From Gemmatimonadota bacterium (GTDB lineage: Bacteria > Gemmatimonadota > Gemmatimonadetes > Longimicrobiales > Gaopeijiaceae), in contig JAAXGM010000016.1 of assembly GCA_012267435.1 (NCBI GenBank), forward strand, positions 1 to 57,495: 57,495 nucleotides of DNA. Direction: 5' to 3'. Position numbers and translations under genes: made by a program. The notes under the pieces are model-generated. The model searched no databases and was not told where the DNA came from. It saw only the letters and a program-made list of their open reading frames with translations. Of the stretch, positions 1 to 9,880 are shown in pieces (the first letter of the stretch is position 1; each line of letters starts with the position of its first letter).

Positions 1-1059
<1,059 letters not shown>

Positions 1060-1098
1060 GAGCGTCGACAGGGTTCCTGGTGCTCGCAGGGCCGCCAG

Positions 1099-2025
1099 CT
1101 ACATGTCGATGACCTGGACCAGCTCCTGCACGGCGGCCGCCGACTTCTTCAGCGCCGCGTCCTCGTCCGAAGTCAGCTCGATCTGGATGATCTGCTCGAG
1201 ACCGTTCGCCCCGAGCTTGCACGGCACGCCGACGAAGAGCCCGTCGATGCCGTACTCCCCCTGCAGAAAGACCGAGCAGGGCAGGATCTTCTTCTTGTCC
1301 TTGAGCACGGCTTCGACCATCTCGACCACCGCCGAGCCGGGCGCGTAGTAGGCGCTGCCGGTACCGAGCAGCTTGACGATCTCGGCTCCGCCGTGGGCCG
1401 TCCGGTGCACGATGGCGTCGACCGTCTCCTTGTCGAGCAGCTCGGTCACGGGGATTCCGGCGACGGTGGAGTACCGCGGCAGGGGCACCATGGTGTCGCC
1501 GTGCCCGCCCAGGACGAACGCGTGCGTGTTCTCGACGGAGACGTCGAGCGCCTGCGCGATGAAGGCGCGCATGCGGGCCGAGTCGAGCACGCCGGCCATC
1601 CCGATGACCCTTTCGCGCGGCAGCCCGCTCTTCCGGTACACGACCTGCGCCATCGCGTCCAGGGGGTTGGTGACCGGCAGGATGATGCAGTCCGGAGAGT
1701 GCTGCATCACCTGCTCGGTCACGCTGGAGATGATCGCGCAGTTCTTCGTCAGCAGATCGTCGCGGCTCATGCCCGGCTTGCGCGCGAGCCCCGCGGTGAT
1801 CACGACGATGTCGGACCCGGCCGTGTCGGCGTAGTCGTTGGTGCCGAGCACGCGGGCGTCCGAGCCCTCGACCGGGCAGGCCTCGAGCATGTCGAGCCCC
1901 TTGCCCTGCGGCACGCCCTCCAGGATGTCGAGTACGACCACGTCGGCCAGCTCCTTGTCCGCGATGCTGCGCGCCGCGGTGGCGCCGACATTGCCCGACC
2001 CGATCACCGAGACCTTGCGATTCAT
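1099..2025 (-). CDS. mdh: Malate dehydrogenase (LDH-like type)
   Basis: NAD-dependent oxidation of malate to oxaloacetate, cytoplasmic, TCA cycle. The 308 residues match the LDH-like malate dehydrogenase subgroup. GSGNVG (9-14) is the dinucleotide-binding loop and D33 is the expected NAD-selecting acid. LARKPGMSR carries R82 at the position that separates malate from lactate dehydrogenases, and R88. N120 follows PVT. The catalytic pair is D148 (in VLDSAR) and H175 (in GGHGDT). It lies 21 bp after icd and 39 bp before sucC, so icd-mdh-sucC looks like one TCA operon. Confidence 0.97.
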   Translation of the reverse strand: MNRKVSVIGSGNVGATAARSIADKELADVVVLDILEGVPQGKGLDMLEACPVEGSDARVLGTNDYADTAGSDIVVITAGLARKPGMSRDDLLTKNCAIISSVTEQVMQHSPDCIILPVTNPLDAMAQVVYRKSGLPRERVIGMAGVLDSARMRAFIAQALDVSVENTHAFVLGGHGDTMVPLPRYSTVAGIPVTELLDKETVDAIVHRTAHGGAEIVKLLGTGSAYYAPGSAVVEMVEAVLKDKKKILPCSVFLQGEYGIDGLFVGVPCKLGANGLEQIIQIELTSDEDAALKKSAAAVQELVQVIDM

Positions 2026-2046
2026 GCTTCTCCCGCTCCAGTCCTT

Positions 2047-3270
2047 CTACATGTTCGCGATGACCGCGTCCGCGAACTCCGACGTCCTCAACTTCGTAGC
2101 GCCCTCCATCAGGCGCTCCAGGTCGTACGTCACGGTCTTCTGCCGAATGGTGCGCTCGATGCCGTCCTCGATGCTCCCCGCCACGTCGCGCCAGCCCATG
2201 TAGCGGAACATCATCGCGCCCGACAGGATGACCGAGCTCGGATTGATGACGTCCCTGTCGGCGTACTTCGGCGCGGTCCCGTGGGTCGCCTCGAAGAACC
2301 CCACCTCGTCGCCGATGTTGGCCCCCGGGGCCAGCCCGAGACCGCCGACCTGGGCCGCGCACGCGTCCGACAGGTAGTCTCCGTTGAGATTGGTCGTGGC
2401 GATGACGTCGTACTCCCCCGTCCGCGTCAGGATCTGCTGGAGCATGCTGTCCGCGATGCGGTCCTTCATGACGACGCGCCCGTCCGGATTGTTCTCCCCT
2501 TCGCCGACGGTGCGGTCGCCGAACTCCTCCTTCGCCACTTCGTAGCCCCAGTCGCGGAACGCCCCCTCGGTGAACTTCATGATGTTCCCCTTGTGGACGA
2601 GGGTCACGCTCCTGCGGTCGTTGTCGACGGCGTGCCGGATCGCCATGCGGACCAGGCGCTTGCTGCCGGTGATGGAGATCGGCTTGATGCCGAGACCCGA
2701 ATCGCGCCGGACCCGCTTGCCGAGAGACGTCGACAGGTAGTCGATGAGCTGGGCCGCCTGCGACGATCCCTGCTCCCACTCGATGCCCGCGTAGACGTCC
2801 TCGGTGTTCTCGCGGAAAATCACCACGTCGAGCTTCTCCGGCTCGCGCATCGGCGACGGCACCCCGGGGATGTAGCGCACGGGGCGAATGCAGGAGTAGA
2901 GATCGAGCTGCTGGCGCAGGGTCACGTTGAGTGAACGGATGCCTTTCCCCACCGGCGTGGTGAGCGGGCCCTTGATGGCCACCTTGAACTCGCGCAGCGC
3001 GTCGTAGGTCTCGTCGGGCAGCCATTCTCCGGTCTTCTCCCGAGCCTTCTCGCCCGCGTACACCTCCATCCACATGATCCTGCGCGAACCACCGTAGGCC
3101 TGAGCCACCGCCGCGGCGACGACGGCGCGGGTGGCGTGCCAGATGTCGGGGCCGATGCCGTCTCCTTCGATGAACGGGACGATGGGCTGGTCGGGCACGT
3201 TGACGGTGCCGTCGTGAATGGTGACGGTCTCGCCCGCGGAGGGCACCTGAGCGTGCTTGTATCGTGCCAT
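2047..3270 (-). CDS. icd: Isocitrate dehydrogenase, NADP-type
   Basis: Oxidative decarboxylation of isocitrate to 2-oxoglutarate, cytoplasmic. The 407-residue protein follows the E. coli Icd pattern throughout. S113 within [11 protein letters not shown] matches the serine that is the substrate-binding and phosphorylation site in E. coli. R129, R153, Y160 and K227 match substrate and catalytic residues. K335-Y336 in [15 protein letters not shown] are the NADP-selecting pair (NAD enzymes have Asp and Ile there). It is the first gene of icd-mdh-sucC. No AceK kinase gene is visible, so control through S113 is only a possibility. Confidence 0.97.
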   Translation of the reverse strand: MARYKHAQVPSAGETVTIHDGTVNVPDQPIVPFIEGDGIGPDIWHATRAVVAAAVAQAYGGSRRIMWMEVYAGEKAREKTGEWLPDETYDALREFKVAIKGPLTTPVGKGIRSLNVTLRQQLDLYSCIRPVRYIPGVPSPMREPEKLDVVIFRENTEDVYAGIEWEQGSSQAAQLIDYLSTSLGKRVRRDSGLGIKPISITGSKRLVRMAIRHAVDNDRRSVTLVHKGNIMKFTEGAFRDWGYEVAKEEFGDRTVGEGENNPDGRVVMKDRIADSMLQQILTRTGEYDVIATTNLNGDYLSDACAAQVGGLGLAPGANIGDEVGFFEATHGTAPKYADRDVINPSSVILSGAMMFRYMGWRDVAGSIEDGIERTIRQKTVTYDLERLMEGATKLRTSEFADAVIANM

Positions 3271-3421
3271 TGGGCTTCAGGGGAGCTAGGATACGGGGGT
3301 GGGTTCCGGCGAGCCCGATCTCGCCCGGATGCGAGGACCCGCGAAGTTTATCGCGGGTGTCGGGCGCTAACAAGCGATTGCCGGGTTGCATGAGCCCAAC
3401 CCGGGGTCATGGAGAGCCGAG
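3271..3421. promoter_or_regulatory. Divergent intergenic region with two inverted repeats
   Basis: About 150 bp separate icd (minus) from a tiny plus-strand ORF. Two perfect 7-bp inverted repeats lie here. ACCCGCG at 3337-3343 pairs with CGCGGGT at 3352-3358 around an AT-rich 8-base loop. CCGGGTT at 3381-3387 pairs with AACCCGG at 3398-3404 around a 10-base loop. Neither is followed by a T run, so they look more like operators or leader hairpins than terminators. The function is inferred. Confidence 0.4.
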
Positions 3422-3544
3422 GTGCGACGCACGAAGGAGGATCGATCCCAGGCCGGCTTCAAGCTGGCGCTGGTTCTGGCGCCCTTCCTGCTCGTGCTGG
3501 TTCTGGGAATGATCGAGTGGTGGATGCGCTCCCGGGGTCCGTAG
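3422..3544 (+). CDS. Possible 40-residue single-span membrane protein
   Basis: Small GTG-initiated reading frame. Ten charged or polar residues (RRTKEDRSQ) are followed by a continuous hydrophobic stretch of about 18 residues (LALVLAPFLLVLVLGMI), then a short EWWMRSRGP tail. This is the layout of a single-span inner-membrane protein with a positively charged cytoplasmic N-terminus. GGAG lies upstream of the GTG at a plausible distance, and an inverted repeat (3381-3404) sits just before it. An ATG at 3409 opens a different frame with no protein-like features. I do not recognise a family. At this size it could be chance; the hydrophobic pattern is the main support. Confidence 0.35.
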   Translation: MRRTKEDRSQAGFKLALVLAPFLLVLVLGMIEWWMRSRGP

Positions 3545-3635
3545 GCCAAGCCCCGTCCCATTCCCGTTCCGGCGTCGTCCCGGAAATGGGACGTGCCCCG
3601 GCCGTGCGAGGGGCTCAGGTAGCGGAGAGTATCGA

Positions 3636-3667
3636 TGGCACGGTTTCTGCACCAAGTTCCCTATAAT
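3636..3667 (+). promoter_or_regulatory. Sigma-54-like promoter overlapping a TATAAT box
   Basis: TGGCACGGTTTCTGCA at 3636-3651 matches the -24/-12 sigma-54 consensus (TGGCAC-N5-TTGC) at every fixed position but one, with the invariant GG and GC 12 bases apart. A perfect TATAAT lies at 3662-3667, where a sigma-54 transcript would begin. A sigma-70-type -35 at the right distance from TATAAT is poor. The site is 25-56 bp before the ATG of the secreted basic protein. Confidence 0.45.
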
Positions 3668-3691
3668 GTCCTGAAGCCTCGGGAGGAAATC

Positions 3692-5125
3692 ATGCGCGCG
3701 ATCCCCGGTAGTGCGGCGATGGTGTTGATGGCAGGGCTGGCTTGGATCCCGGGCGCGGCGGCGGCTCAGGAATTCGCGGAGGAGTCCTCCCTGTCCTTCG
3801 CGGTGGGCGCTTCGGTCTGGGACGGAGTCGGCGTCGGGCTCGCCTACCGGTCGACATCCCTCCCCTCGCGGCCCCCCGCCCCGGCGGCGGAAGTGTTCCA
3901 AGGCGTCGGGGTGGGCGACCGCTACTACGTCGATTCGCATGCGGGATACGACTATTCCGGACCTCGGTGCCGCTGGTACGAGGGCGACCACCTCTACGGC
4001 TGGATCGACCGGTACGACTACGCCGAACACCGGTGCCGGCGGGGGGTGAGCCGGTGGGGGCTGGCGATTTCCTTCGGCTTCGGATGGCATTACCCCGCCT
4101 GGTTCAGCCCCTGGTACACCTGGCATGACCCCTTCTGGAGCCCCTGGTACACCTTCGACCCCTGGTTCGGGAACGGCGGGTTCGCGTTCGGATGGCGCAG
4201 CCGGGGCTACTACCCGTGGTACTCCTATCCCGTCTACCATGGCTATCCGGCGTACCATGGCTACAGCTCCTACTACTACGCCCCGCGCTACCGCCACGTG
4301 AGCGGAGGCAGGCTGGCGTACGGATCCGGATACGTGGGCGGGTATGCCCCGGCTCCGGCGGTCCGGTACAAGGAAAACCCGCGACGGACGGCGGTGGCGC
4401 GGACCGCGCGGGTCGCGCCGCGCTCGGCTGCGGCGCGGGTCTCGGATCGGTCGGCGGCCGCCTCCTCGTCCGCGGTGGAGAGAGGGTCGGGCGTGAGCGC
4501 GCGGCCGCGCGTCGTACGTCCGGAGCCCAGAACGCCCAGGACTGCTCGGCCGCGAGGGACCGGGGGTTCCACGGAGGCGGTTCGGCCCGGGACGCGGACC
4601 GCGACGCCGCGCATCCAGTCGCAACCACGGACGTCGCAGCTTCGGTCGGGGTCGGATGCGACCTCGGTCCGGCCCAGGACGTCGCCGCGGTCCAGCGTCC
4701 AGCCCCGGCCCAGCGCGCGGCGCGCCCAACCGCGTGCGTCGGCATCGCCGAATGTGCGCTCGCGGCCGTCGGCACCGCCCCGCGTCCAGCCGCGCGCCTC
4801 GGCACCACCGAACATCCGCTCGCGGCCGACTCCGACGCTCCGGGCTCAGCCGCGGCCCAGTACGCCCCGCGTCCAGCCCCGACCCGGCAATCCGCGACCG
4901 CAACCGCGGGCGTCGGCACCACCCAGCGTGCGCTCCCGGCCAGCCCCGGCAACCCGCGTCCAGTCCCGGCCCGGCAACCCGCGACCGCAACCGCGGGCGT
5001 CGGCACGACCGACGGCGCGACCCCGGCCGACCCCTGCGGCCAGCGCGCGACCCCGACCGGCCCCGACCTCGCGGGCGACCGCGCGACCCACCCGTCCGCC
5101 CCGCCGCCCACCCGGCGGCCCGTAG
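3692..5125 (+). CDS. Secreted Trp/Tyr-rich protein with long Arg/Pro/Ser-rich basic tail
   Basis: A 478-residue exported protein of unknown function. The ATG at 3692 is preceded by GGGAGGAAATC, a strong ribosome-binding site; an ATG upstream at 3635 lacks this and would bury the signal peptide. Residues 1-24 form a signal peptide ending GAAAAQ. About residues 25-200 hold a compact region with few cysteines (CRWY, HRCRR), then a run very rich in Trp, Tyr, Phe, His, Gly and Pro (WYTWHDPFWSPWYTF). From about residue 225 to the end the chain is low-complexity Arg, Pro, Ala and Ser in degenerate QPRASAPPxVRSRP-type units, with very few acids, so the mature protein is extremely basic. Secreted Tyr/Trp-rich, Arg-rich proteins can be adhesive or bind polyanions; that is inference. 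It lies 31 bp before the LRR protease lipoprotein. Confidence 0.75.
   Translation: MRAIPGSAAMVLMAGLAWIPGAAAAQEFAEESSLSFAVGASVWDGVGVGLAYRSTSLPSRPPAPAAEVFQGVGVGDRYYVDSHAGYDYSGPRCRWYEGDHLYGWIDRYDYAEHRCRRGVSRWGLAISFGFGWHYPAWFSPWYTWHDPFWSPWYTFDPWFGNGGFAFGWRSRGYYPWYSYPVYHGYPAYHGYSSYYYAPRYRHVSGGRLAYGSGYVGGYAPAPAVRYKENPRRTAVARTARVAPRSAAARVSDRSAAASSSAVERGSGVSARPRVVRPEPRTPRTARPRGTGGSTEAVRPGTRTATPRIQSQPRTSQLRSGSDATSVRPRTSPRSSVQPRPSARRAQPRASASPNVRSRPSAPPRVQPRASAPPNIRSRPTPTLRAQPRPSTPRVQPRPGNPRPQPRASAPPSVRSRPAPATRVQSRPGNPRPQPRASARPTARPRPTPAASARPRPAPTSRATARPTRPPRRPPGGP
4640..5120 (+). repeat. Degenerate coding repeats of the basic tail
   Basis: The Arg/Pro/Ser tail is built from imperfect repeats visible at DNA level. 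A 26-bp block at 4894-4919 recurs exactly at 4981-5006, 87 bp (29 codons) later, and shorter CGGCCGTCGGCACC-like units recur through 4740-4960. Several frames on both strands stay open here because the composition almost lacks A and T. Confidence 0.7.
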
Positions 5126-5156
5126 GGGTGCCCACCGCCCTACGCGCCCGACCGGA

Positions 5157-8100
5157 GTGACCCGACCGATCCGCGGCGGCCGGACGGTCCTCCCGAGGGG
5201 CGCACCATACGTGCTTGCGCTCGCCGGCTTGGCGTGGGCCTTGTCCTGCGGCGACGAGGAACCGATCACCCCACCCCCCAACCGCCCCCCGGCGGCCGAG
5301 CGCACGATTCCCGCCCAGAGCCTCAAGCCCTGGGACACGATCACGCTGAACGCGGCCCACTTCTTCAGCGACCCCGACGGACAGCAGCTCACCTTCACGA
5401 CGAGGAGTTCGGACACCACCGTCGTTTCCGTGTCCGCAATGGACGGCACGCTGACCATCCACGCCGCGGGACCGGGAGCGGCCAGGGTTTCCGTGACCGC
5501 CCGCGACCCCGGGGGGCTGGCGGCCAGTCAGATCGTCGACGTAACGGTCGATCCGTACTCCGACCGCCAGATTCTCATCCTCTTCCACGAGGCCACCGGC
5601 GGCCCGAACTGGTACGGCCGGGAGGGCTGGCTCTCCGACGCGCCACTGGACGACTGGCTGGGGATCGAGGTGGACGACGACGGCAACGTCATGGAGTTGG
5701 AGCTCTACCGGAACAACCTGGTCGGCTCCATTCCACCGGAACTCGGCGGACTCGCCAGCCTGACCCGCCTGCAGCTCGCGTCCAACCACCTGAGCGGTCC
5801 GATTCCCCCGGAACTGGCCGAACTGTCCAGCCTGTCGTTCCTCGGGTTCTTCAACAACGACCTGGAAGGCACGGTCCCGCCGGAACTCGGCGGCCTGGCC
5901 GACCTCGCCCAGCTGGAACTCGACCGTAACCGCCTGACGGGCCCGATTCCGCGGAGTTTCCTGGAACTCGATCGGTTGAGGCGCTTCTATTTCGCCCAGA
6001 CCAGCGGGCTGTGCGTCCCCGGCTCGCCGGAGTTCACGGCATGGATCTCGGCCATGAAGGGGGGAGGCCAGGGACCGTTCTGCAACCAGTCCGACCTGCG
6101 CGTGCTGGAATCGCTCTACCTCGCATCCGGAGGCGAGGAATGGACGAACGCCACCGGCTGGCTCGAACGCGCAGCCGCGGCTCAGCGCTACGGAGTCGCC
6201 ACGGACGCGCTGGGCCGGGTCACCGCGCTCGACCTGACCGGCAATGGACTGACCGGCCGCCTCCCAGAGAACCTGGGCCAGCTGACGCTGCTGACCGAGC
6301 TCCGGGTCGCGGACAACGCGCTCTCCGGGCGTCTGCCGCCGTCCCTGTCGGCGCTCCCGCTTCGGTGGTTCGACTACGCGGAAACAGAGCTGTGCGTCCC
6401 GCCGGACGCGTTTTTGAAGGGCTGGCTCGGCGGGATTGAATGGCATCAGGGGACGAGCATCGACTGTGCCCCTCCCTCCGACCGCGATGTCCTCGTGGCG
6501 CTCTACGACGCGACGGGCGGACCCGACTGGACCGAACGCGACAACTGGCTGACCGAAGCGGAACTCGGCGAATGGCACGGCGTCGAGACGGATTCCTCCG
6601 GCCGGGTGACCGCGCTCCGGCTGCGGAACAACGGGCTCGCGGGCCCGATTCCGCCGCAACTGGGGCACCTCTCCGCGTTGCGGGACCTGATTCTCTCGAA
6701 CAACAACCTGTGGGGTCCCATCCCCCCGGAGTTGGGCAACCTCCCCAACCTCACCAACATCGTCGTCCTGAACACCAACCTCTCGGGGACCATTCCGCCG
6801 CAACTCGGCAATCTGGCCGAGCTGACAGTCCTGTTGCTGGCAAACAGCGAACTGACGGGACCCATACCCGCGGAACTGGGCAATCTGGTCAACCTCACCC
6901 GCCTGGGGCTCGACGACAACGCTCTGGAGGGTCCGATCCCGCCGGAACTCGGGAACCTGGTCGCGCTGGAGTCCCTGAGTCTCGCCCTGAACGACCTGAC
7001 CGGCCCCATCCCCCCCGAACTGGGGAGCCTGTCGAGCCTCCGCCAGCTGGGCCTTGGGAGCAACGAGCTCACAGGCTCCATCCCCCCGGAACTGGCAATG
7101 CTGGGGGAGTTGCAGGTCCTCGTCCTCTCCAACAACGATCTCACCGGCCCGCTGCCTCCGGAACTCGGCAGTCTCGGCAACCTGCGTTTCGCGACCCTCG
7201 CCGGGAACAACCTGACGGGCCCCATCCCCTCGGACCTCGGCTCCCTCGCACTCGTCGACTACCTGACCCTCGCGGACAACAACCTCACGGGCCCGATCCC
7301 GCTCGAGCTGGGACGCCTGATCGAGGCAATCGATCTGGATCTCGGAAACAACGCCCTCACCGGTCCGATCCCGGCCGAGCTGGGCCGGCTGCCGCGACTG
7401 GTGCGCCTGTCGCTGGGCCGCAACGACCTGAGCGGTCCGGTCCCGGCCAAGATGGGAGGAATGAGCCACCTCCGCGAACTGGACCTGACGGACAATGCCG
7501 GGCTCTCGGGAGCGCTTCCGGAGGAACTGACGGAGTTGAACATCGACGTGCTCGCGGCGGGAGGAACCGACCTTTGCGCGCCCTCCGACGACGCTTTCCT
7601 GCGGTGGCTCCGAGCCATCCCCAAGCGGCGGGTGGTCCCGTGCGTGGACGGTGAACCGGCGTCGGCGTATCTGACCCAGGCGGTGCAGTCGCGTTCCTAC
7701 CCCGTTCCGCTGGTCGCCGGCCGCCCGGCGCTCCTCAGGGTATTCGTCACCGCCGCGCGCCCCGGCGGCGCGGGCATGCCTCCGGTGCGGGCGAGGTTCC
7801 ATCTCGACGGCGTCGAGACGCACGTGGCCGACATCGCATCCTCCTCGGTCCCCATCCCGACCGATGTGGACGAGGGTGACTTGGCGGCCTCCGCCAACGC
7901 CGAAATCCCCGGAGAGGTCATCCAGCCAGGCCTCGAGATGGCGATCGAAATCGACCCGGAGGGAATCCTGGACCCGGCGATCGGGGTCGTCACTCGTATC
8001 CCCGCGGATGGCCGCAGCGTGGTGGACGTGCGCGCGACGCCAATGTTGGACCTTACCCTGGTGCCGTTCCTGCTGGAGCAGACGCCCGATTCCTCGATCC

Positions 8101-9119
8101 TGGCACTGACCTCCGCCATGGCGGAGGACCCGGGCGGGCACGACCTGCTCCACGACACCCGGACGCTGCTTCCGATCGGGGAACTCAAGGTGACCGCCCA
8201 CGAGCCGGTGCTGATTTCGACCAACAACGCCTACGACCTGTTCCGGGAGACCGTTGCCATCTGGGCCATGGAAGGAGGGATGGGCCACTACATGGGCACG
8301 ATCGCCGGACGCACGACCATCGCCCGTGGCCTCGCGAGCGTCCCGGGCCGCGTCAGCTTCTCGGTGCCCGACTCGCGAATCATCGCGCACGAACTGGGGC
8401 ACAACATGAACCTGCGTCACGCCCCCTGCGGAGGCGCCGGCGGCCCGGATCCCTCGTTTCCCGAGCCGGACGGATCGATCGGCGCCTGGGGATACGACTT
8501 CCGCCGCGGAAGGCTGATCGCGCCCGCCCGGCACGACCTGATGTCGTATTGCGAGCCGCCCTGGGTCAGCGACTACTACTTCACCAACGCGCTGCGCTTC
8601 CGGATCCGTGACGAAGCGGAGCGCGCGACGCATTCAGTGGCATCCGGCCAGTCGATCCTGCTCTGGGGGGGCGTCAACCCGGAGGGTGCGCCATTCCTCG
8701 AACCGGCCTTCGTGCTGGAGGCGCCCGCGAGCGTCCCGCAGGCGGGCGGCGAATACCGGATCACGGGCCGCGACGCGCGCGACCGTGAACTGTTTTCACT
8801 CGGTTTCGACATGCCGGCGCCGGCCGATGGCGACGGAAGGCCCGCGTTCGTCTTCATGCTTCCGGTGCGGGACGGCTGGGCCGAAAACCTGGCCGGAATC
8901 ACGCTCGTCGGCCCGGGCGGCTCGGACACGCTGAACCGGGAGTCGGCACGGCCGATGGCCATCCTGCGCAATCCTCGGACCGGACGGGTGCGAGGAATCC
9001 TGCGTCGCCTCCCACCTTTCGCCCAAGCCGCCATGGACGGCGTCGGCCGCGTCGCCGAACCCGGTATGGAAGTGTTGCTCAGCCTGGGGCTGCCGGGCGC
9101 GGAAGCGTGGAGACGTTGA
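5157..9119 (+). CDS. LRR lipoprotein with C-terminal metzincin-type zinc protease domain
   Basis: A 1320-residue predicted surface lipoprotein. The GTG at 5157 gives a basic n-region (TRPIRGGR), a hydrophobic core and lipobox ALSC, so the mature protein should begin at a lipidated Cys. About residues 36-137 form an Ig/cadherin-like beta domain. Then come three modules, each with an ATGGxxW...W N-cap, 24-residue plant-type repeats (LxxLxLxxNxLxGxIPPELG; 4, 2 and 13 repeats) and a Cys-bounded C-cap (first LCVP...FC, ending near residue 309). The C-terminal part carries HELGHNMNLRH (H1078, H1082, H1088), the HExxHxxxxxH zinc site, with LMSYC at about 1129 as the metzincin Met-turn. M66-like surface proteases are a possible comparison; the exact family is unassigned. 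LRR-guided surface proteolysis is inferred. Confidence 0.85.
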   Translation: MTRPIRGGRTVLPRGAPYVLALAGLAWALSCGDEEPITPPPNRPPAAERTIPAQSLKPWDTITLNAAHFFSDPDGQQLTFTTRSSDTTVVSVSAMDGTLTIHAAGPGAARVSVTARDPGGLAASQIVDVTVDPYSDRQILILFHEATGGPNWYGREGWLSDAPLDDWLGIEVDDDGNVMELELYRNNLVGSIPPELGGLASLTRLQLASNHLSGPIPPELAELSSLSFLGFFNNDLEGTVPPELGGLADLAQLELDRNRLTGPIPRSFLELDRLRRFYFAQTSGLCVPGSPEFTAWISAMKGGGQGPFCNQSDLRVLESLYLASGGEEWTNATGWLERAAAAQRYGVATDALGRVTALDLTGNGLTGRLPENLGQLTLLTELRVADNALSGRLPPSLSALPLRWFDYAETELCVPPDAFLKGWLGGIEWHQGTSIDCAPPSDRDVLVALYDATGGPDWTERDNWLTEAELGEWHGVETDSSGRVTALRLRNNGLAGPIPPQLGHLSALRDLILSNNNLWGPIPPELGNLPNLTNIVVLNTNLSGTIPPQLGNLAELTVLLLANSELTGPIPAELGNLVNLTRLGLDDNALEGPIPPELGNLVALESLSLALNDLTGPIPPELGSLSSLRQLGLGSNELTGSIPPELAMLGELQVLVLSNNDLTGPLPPELGSLGNLRFATLAGNNLTGPIPSDLGSLALVDYLTLADNNLTGPIPLELGRLIEAIDLDLGNNALTGPIPAELGRLPRLVRLSLGRNDLSGPVPAKMGGMSHLRELDLTDNAGLSGALPEELTELNIDVLAAGGTDLCAPSDDAFLRWLRAIPKRRVVPCVDGEPASAYLTQAVQSRSYPVPLVAGRPALLRVFVTAARPGGAGMPPVRARFHLDGVETHVADIASSSVPIPTDVDEGDLAASANAEIPGEVIQPGLEMAIEIDPEGILDPAIGVVTRIPADGRSVVDVRATPMLDLTLVPFLLEQTPDSSILALTSAMAEDPGGHDLLHDTRTLLPIGELKVTAHEPVLISTNNAYDLFRETVAIWAMEGGMGHYMGTIAGRTTIARGLASVPGRVSFSVPDSRIIAHELGHNMNLRHAPCGGAGGPDPSFPEPDGSIGAWGYDFRRGRLIAPARHDLMSYCEPPWVSDYYFTNALRFRIRDEAERATHSVASGQSILLWGGVNPEGAPFLEPAFVLEAPASVPQAGGEYRITGRDARDRELFSLGFDMPAPADGDGRPAFVFMLPVRDGWAENLAGITLVGPGGSDTLNRESARPMAILRNPRTGRVRGILRRLPPFAQAAMDGVGRVAEPGMEVLLSLGLPGAEAWRR
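5688..7640 (+). repeat. Leucine-rich repeat array in three capped blocks
   Basis: Nineteen 72-bp coding repeats fall in blocks of 4, 2 and 13, separated by cap segments. At DNA level the recurring core resembles GGCCCGATTCCGCCGGAACT. The last block is long and uniform; the first two are short and more diverged. Confidence 0.85.
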
Positions 9120-9146
9120 CGATGCGCGGCTCCGGCCCGGACAGGC

Positions 9147-9677
9147 TCAGGTGGCGGGAGCCACCGAGTCCGGTACCTCCGGCGAAGCGACCGCCGCGAC
9201 CGTGAAGTCGGTGAACATCCCCCGGCCGTCATGCCCGGAAAAGTCGCAGATCGCCATATAAGCGCCCGGCTCGAGCTCCACGGTCACCACCCGACGCTCA
9301 CCGGGGTTGAGGCGTCGCTCCAAGACCCAGGCCGGGAGAGCGTCCTCCATCCGGCGGAAGTAGATGTTGTGCTCTTCGAACCCGGCGTTCACGAAGCGCA
9401 CCGGGTGCGGGCCGGCGGGAACGACGAGCGGCATCGAGATGGTGTATTCGTCCACCAAGACCTGCATGGTGTCCAAGCGGAGGGATGCCGGAGCTTGCGC
9501 CGGCGGGGCCGGTCGATCATCGTCCCGTTCCGCGCATCCCCCGGCGGCGAAGCATGCGGCGACGAGGATCAGCAACCCCGAGGCCGCTGGTCGGGTTTTC
9601 CCGGAGCGGCCCGAGCGGCCTTCGCCATCCCGGCAAGACGCGCGCGGGTGAAGACGGGAGCACGCCGATGCCCGCAC
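9147..9677 (-). CDS. Cupredoxin-like lipoprotein
   Basis: Predicted exported copper-binding lipoprotein. The clear part has a hydrophobic segment (LLILVAACFAAGGC) ending in lipobox AGGC, a Pro/Ala linker, and a domain of about 110 residues with a cupredoxin ligand pattern: His in EEHNIYF, then Cys, His and Met spaced CDFSGHDGRGM, as in type-1 copper sites. PLVVPAGPHPVRFVNAG fits the early beta strands. The start is uncertain. GTG at 9677 (176 residues) leaves a long n-region, while a TTG close to the hydrophobic segment would be shorter. The frame stays open upstream across the tRNA genes, which is a composition artefact. A periplasmic electron carrier or copper handler is likely; partners are not evident. 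Confidence 0.7.
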   Translation of the reverse strand: MRASACSRLHPRASCRDGEGRSGRSGKTRPAASGLLILVAACFAAGGCAERDDDRPAPPAQAPASLRLDTMQVLVDEYTISMPLVVPAGPHPVRFVNAGFEEHNIYFRRMEDALPAWVLERRLNPGERRVVTVELEPGAYMAICDFSGHDGRGMFTDFTVAAVASPEVPDSVAPAT

Positions 9678-9880
9678 CCGCTCCCGCCGCGCGGTGCCGC
9701 TGCGAACATGTCCTGGGGATGCCGGATACAAGGAAGCTGCGCGCCGCACGAGGAGTGTCACCAGGGAAGGGAGCGCCTCCGTCCGCCGCGCCTGGTCGGA
9801 TAGGGGTGGACGCCCGGAACCCACGGTCTCCCGCCGGAGACGCGCGCCCGGACCGGCGAGCAACCGGCGCTGTCCCGCAG
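9678..9880. other. Gap between cupredoxin gene and tRNA-Cys
   Basis: About 200 bp upstream of the favoured cupredoxin start. I see no convincing promoter, hairpin or additional gene; the open frames crossing it reflect GC-rich composition. Confidence 0.4.

Noticed and set aside
4104-8633. Minus-strand open frame of about 1500 codons across the LRR and basic-protein genes
   Set aside because: Its translation is Arg/Gly-rich nonsense with repeats mirroring the LRR gene; the plus-strand frames carry real signal peptides and domains.
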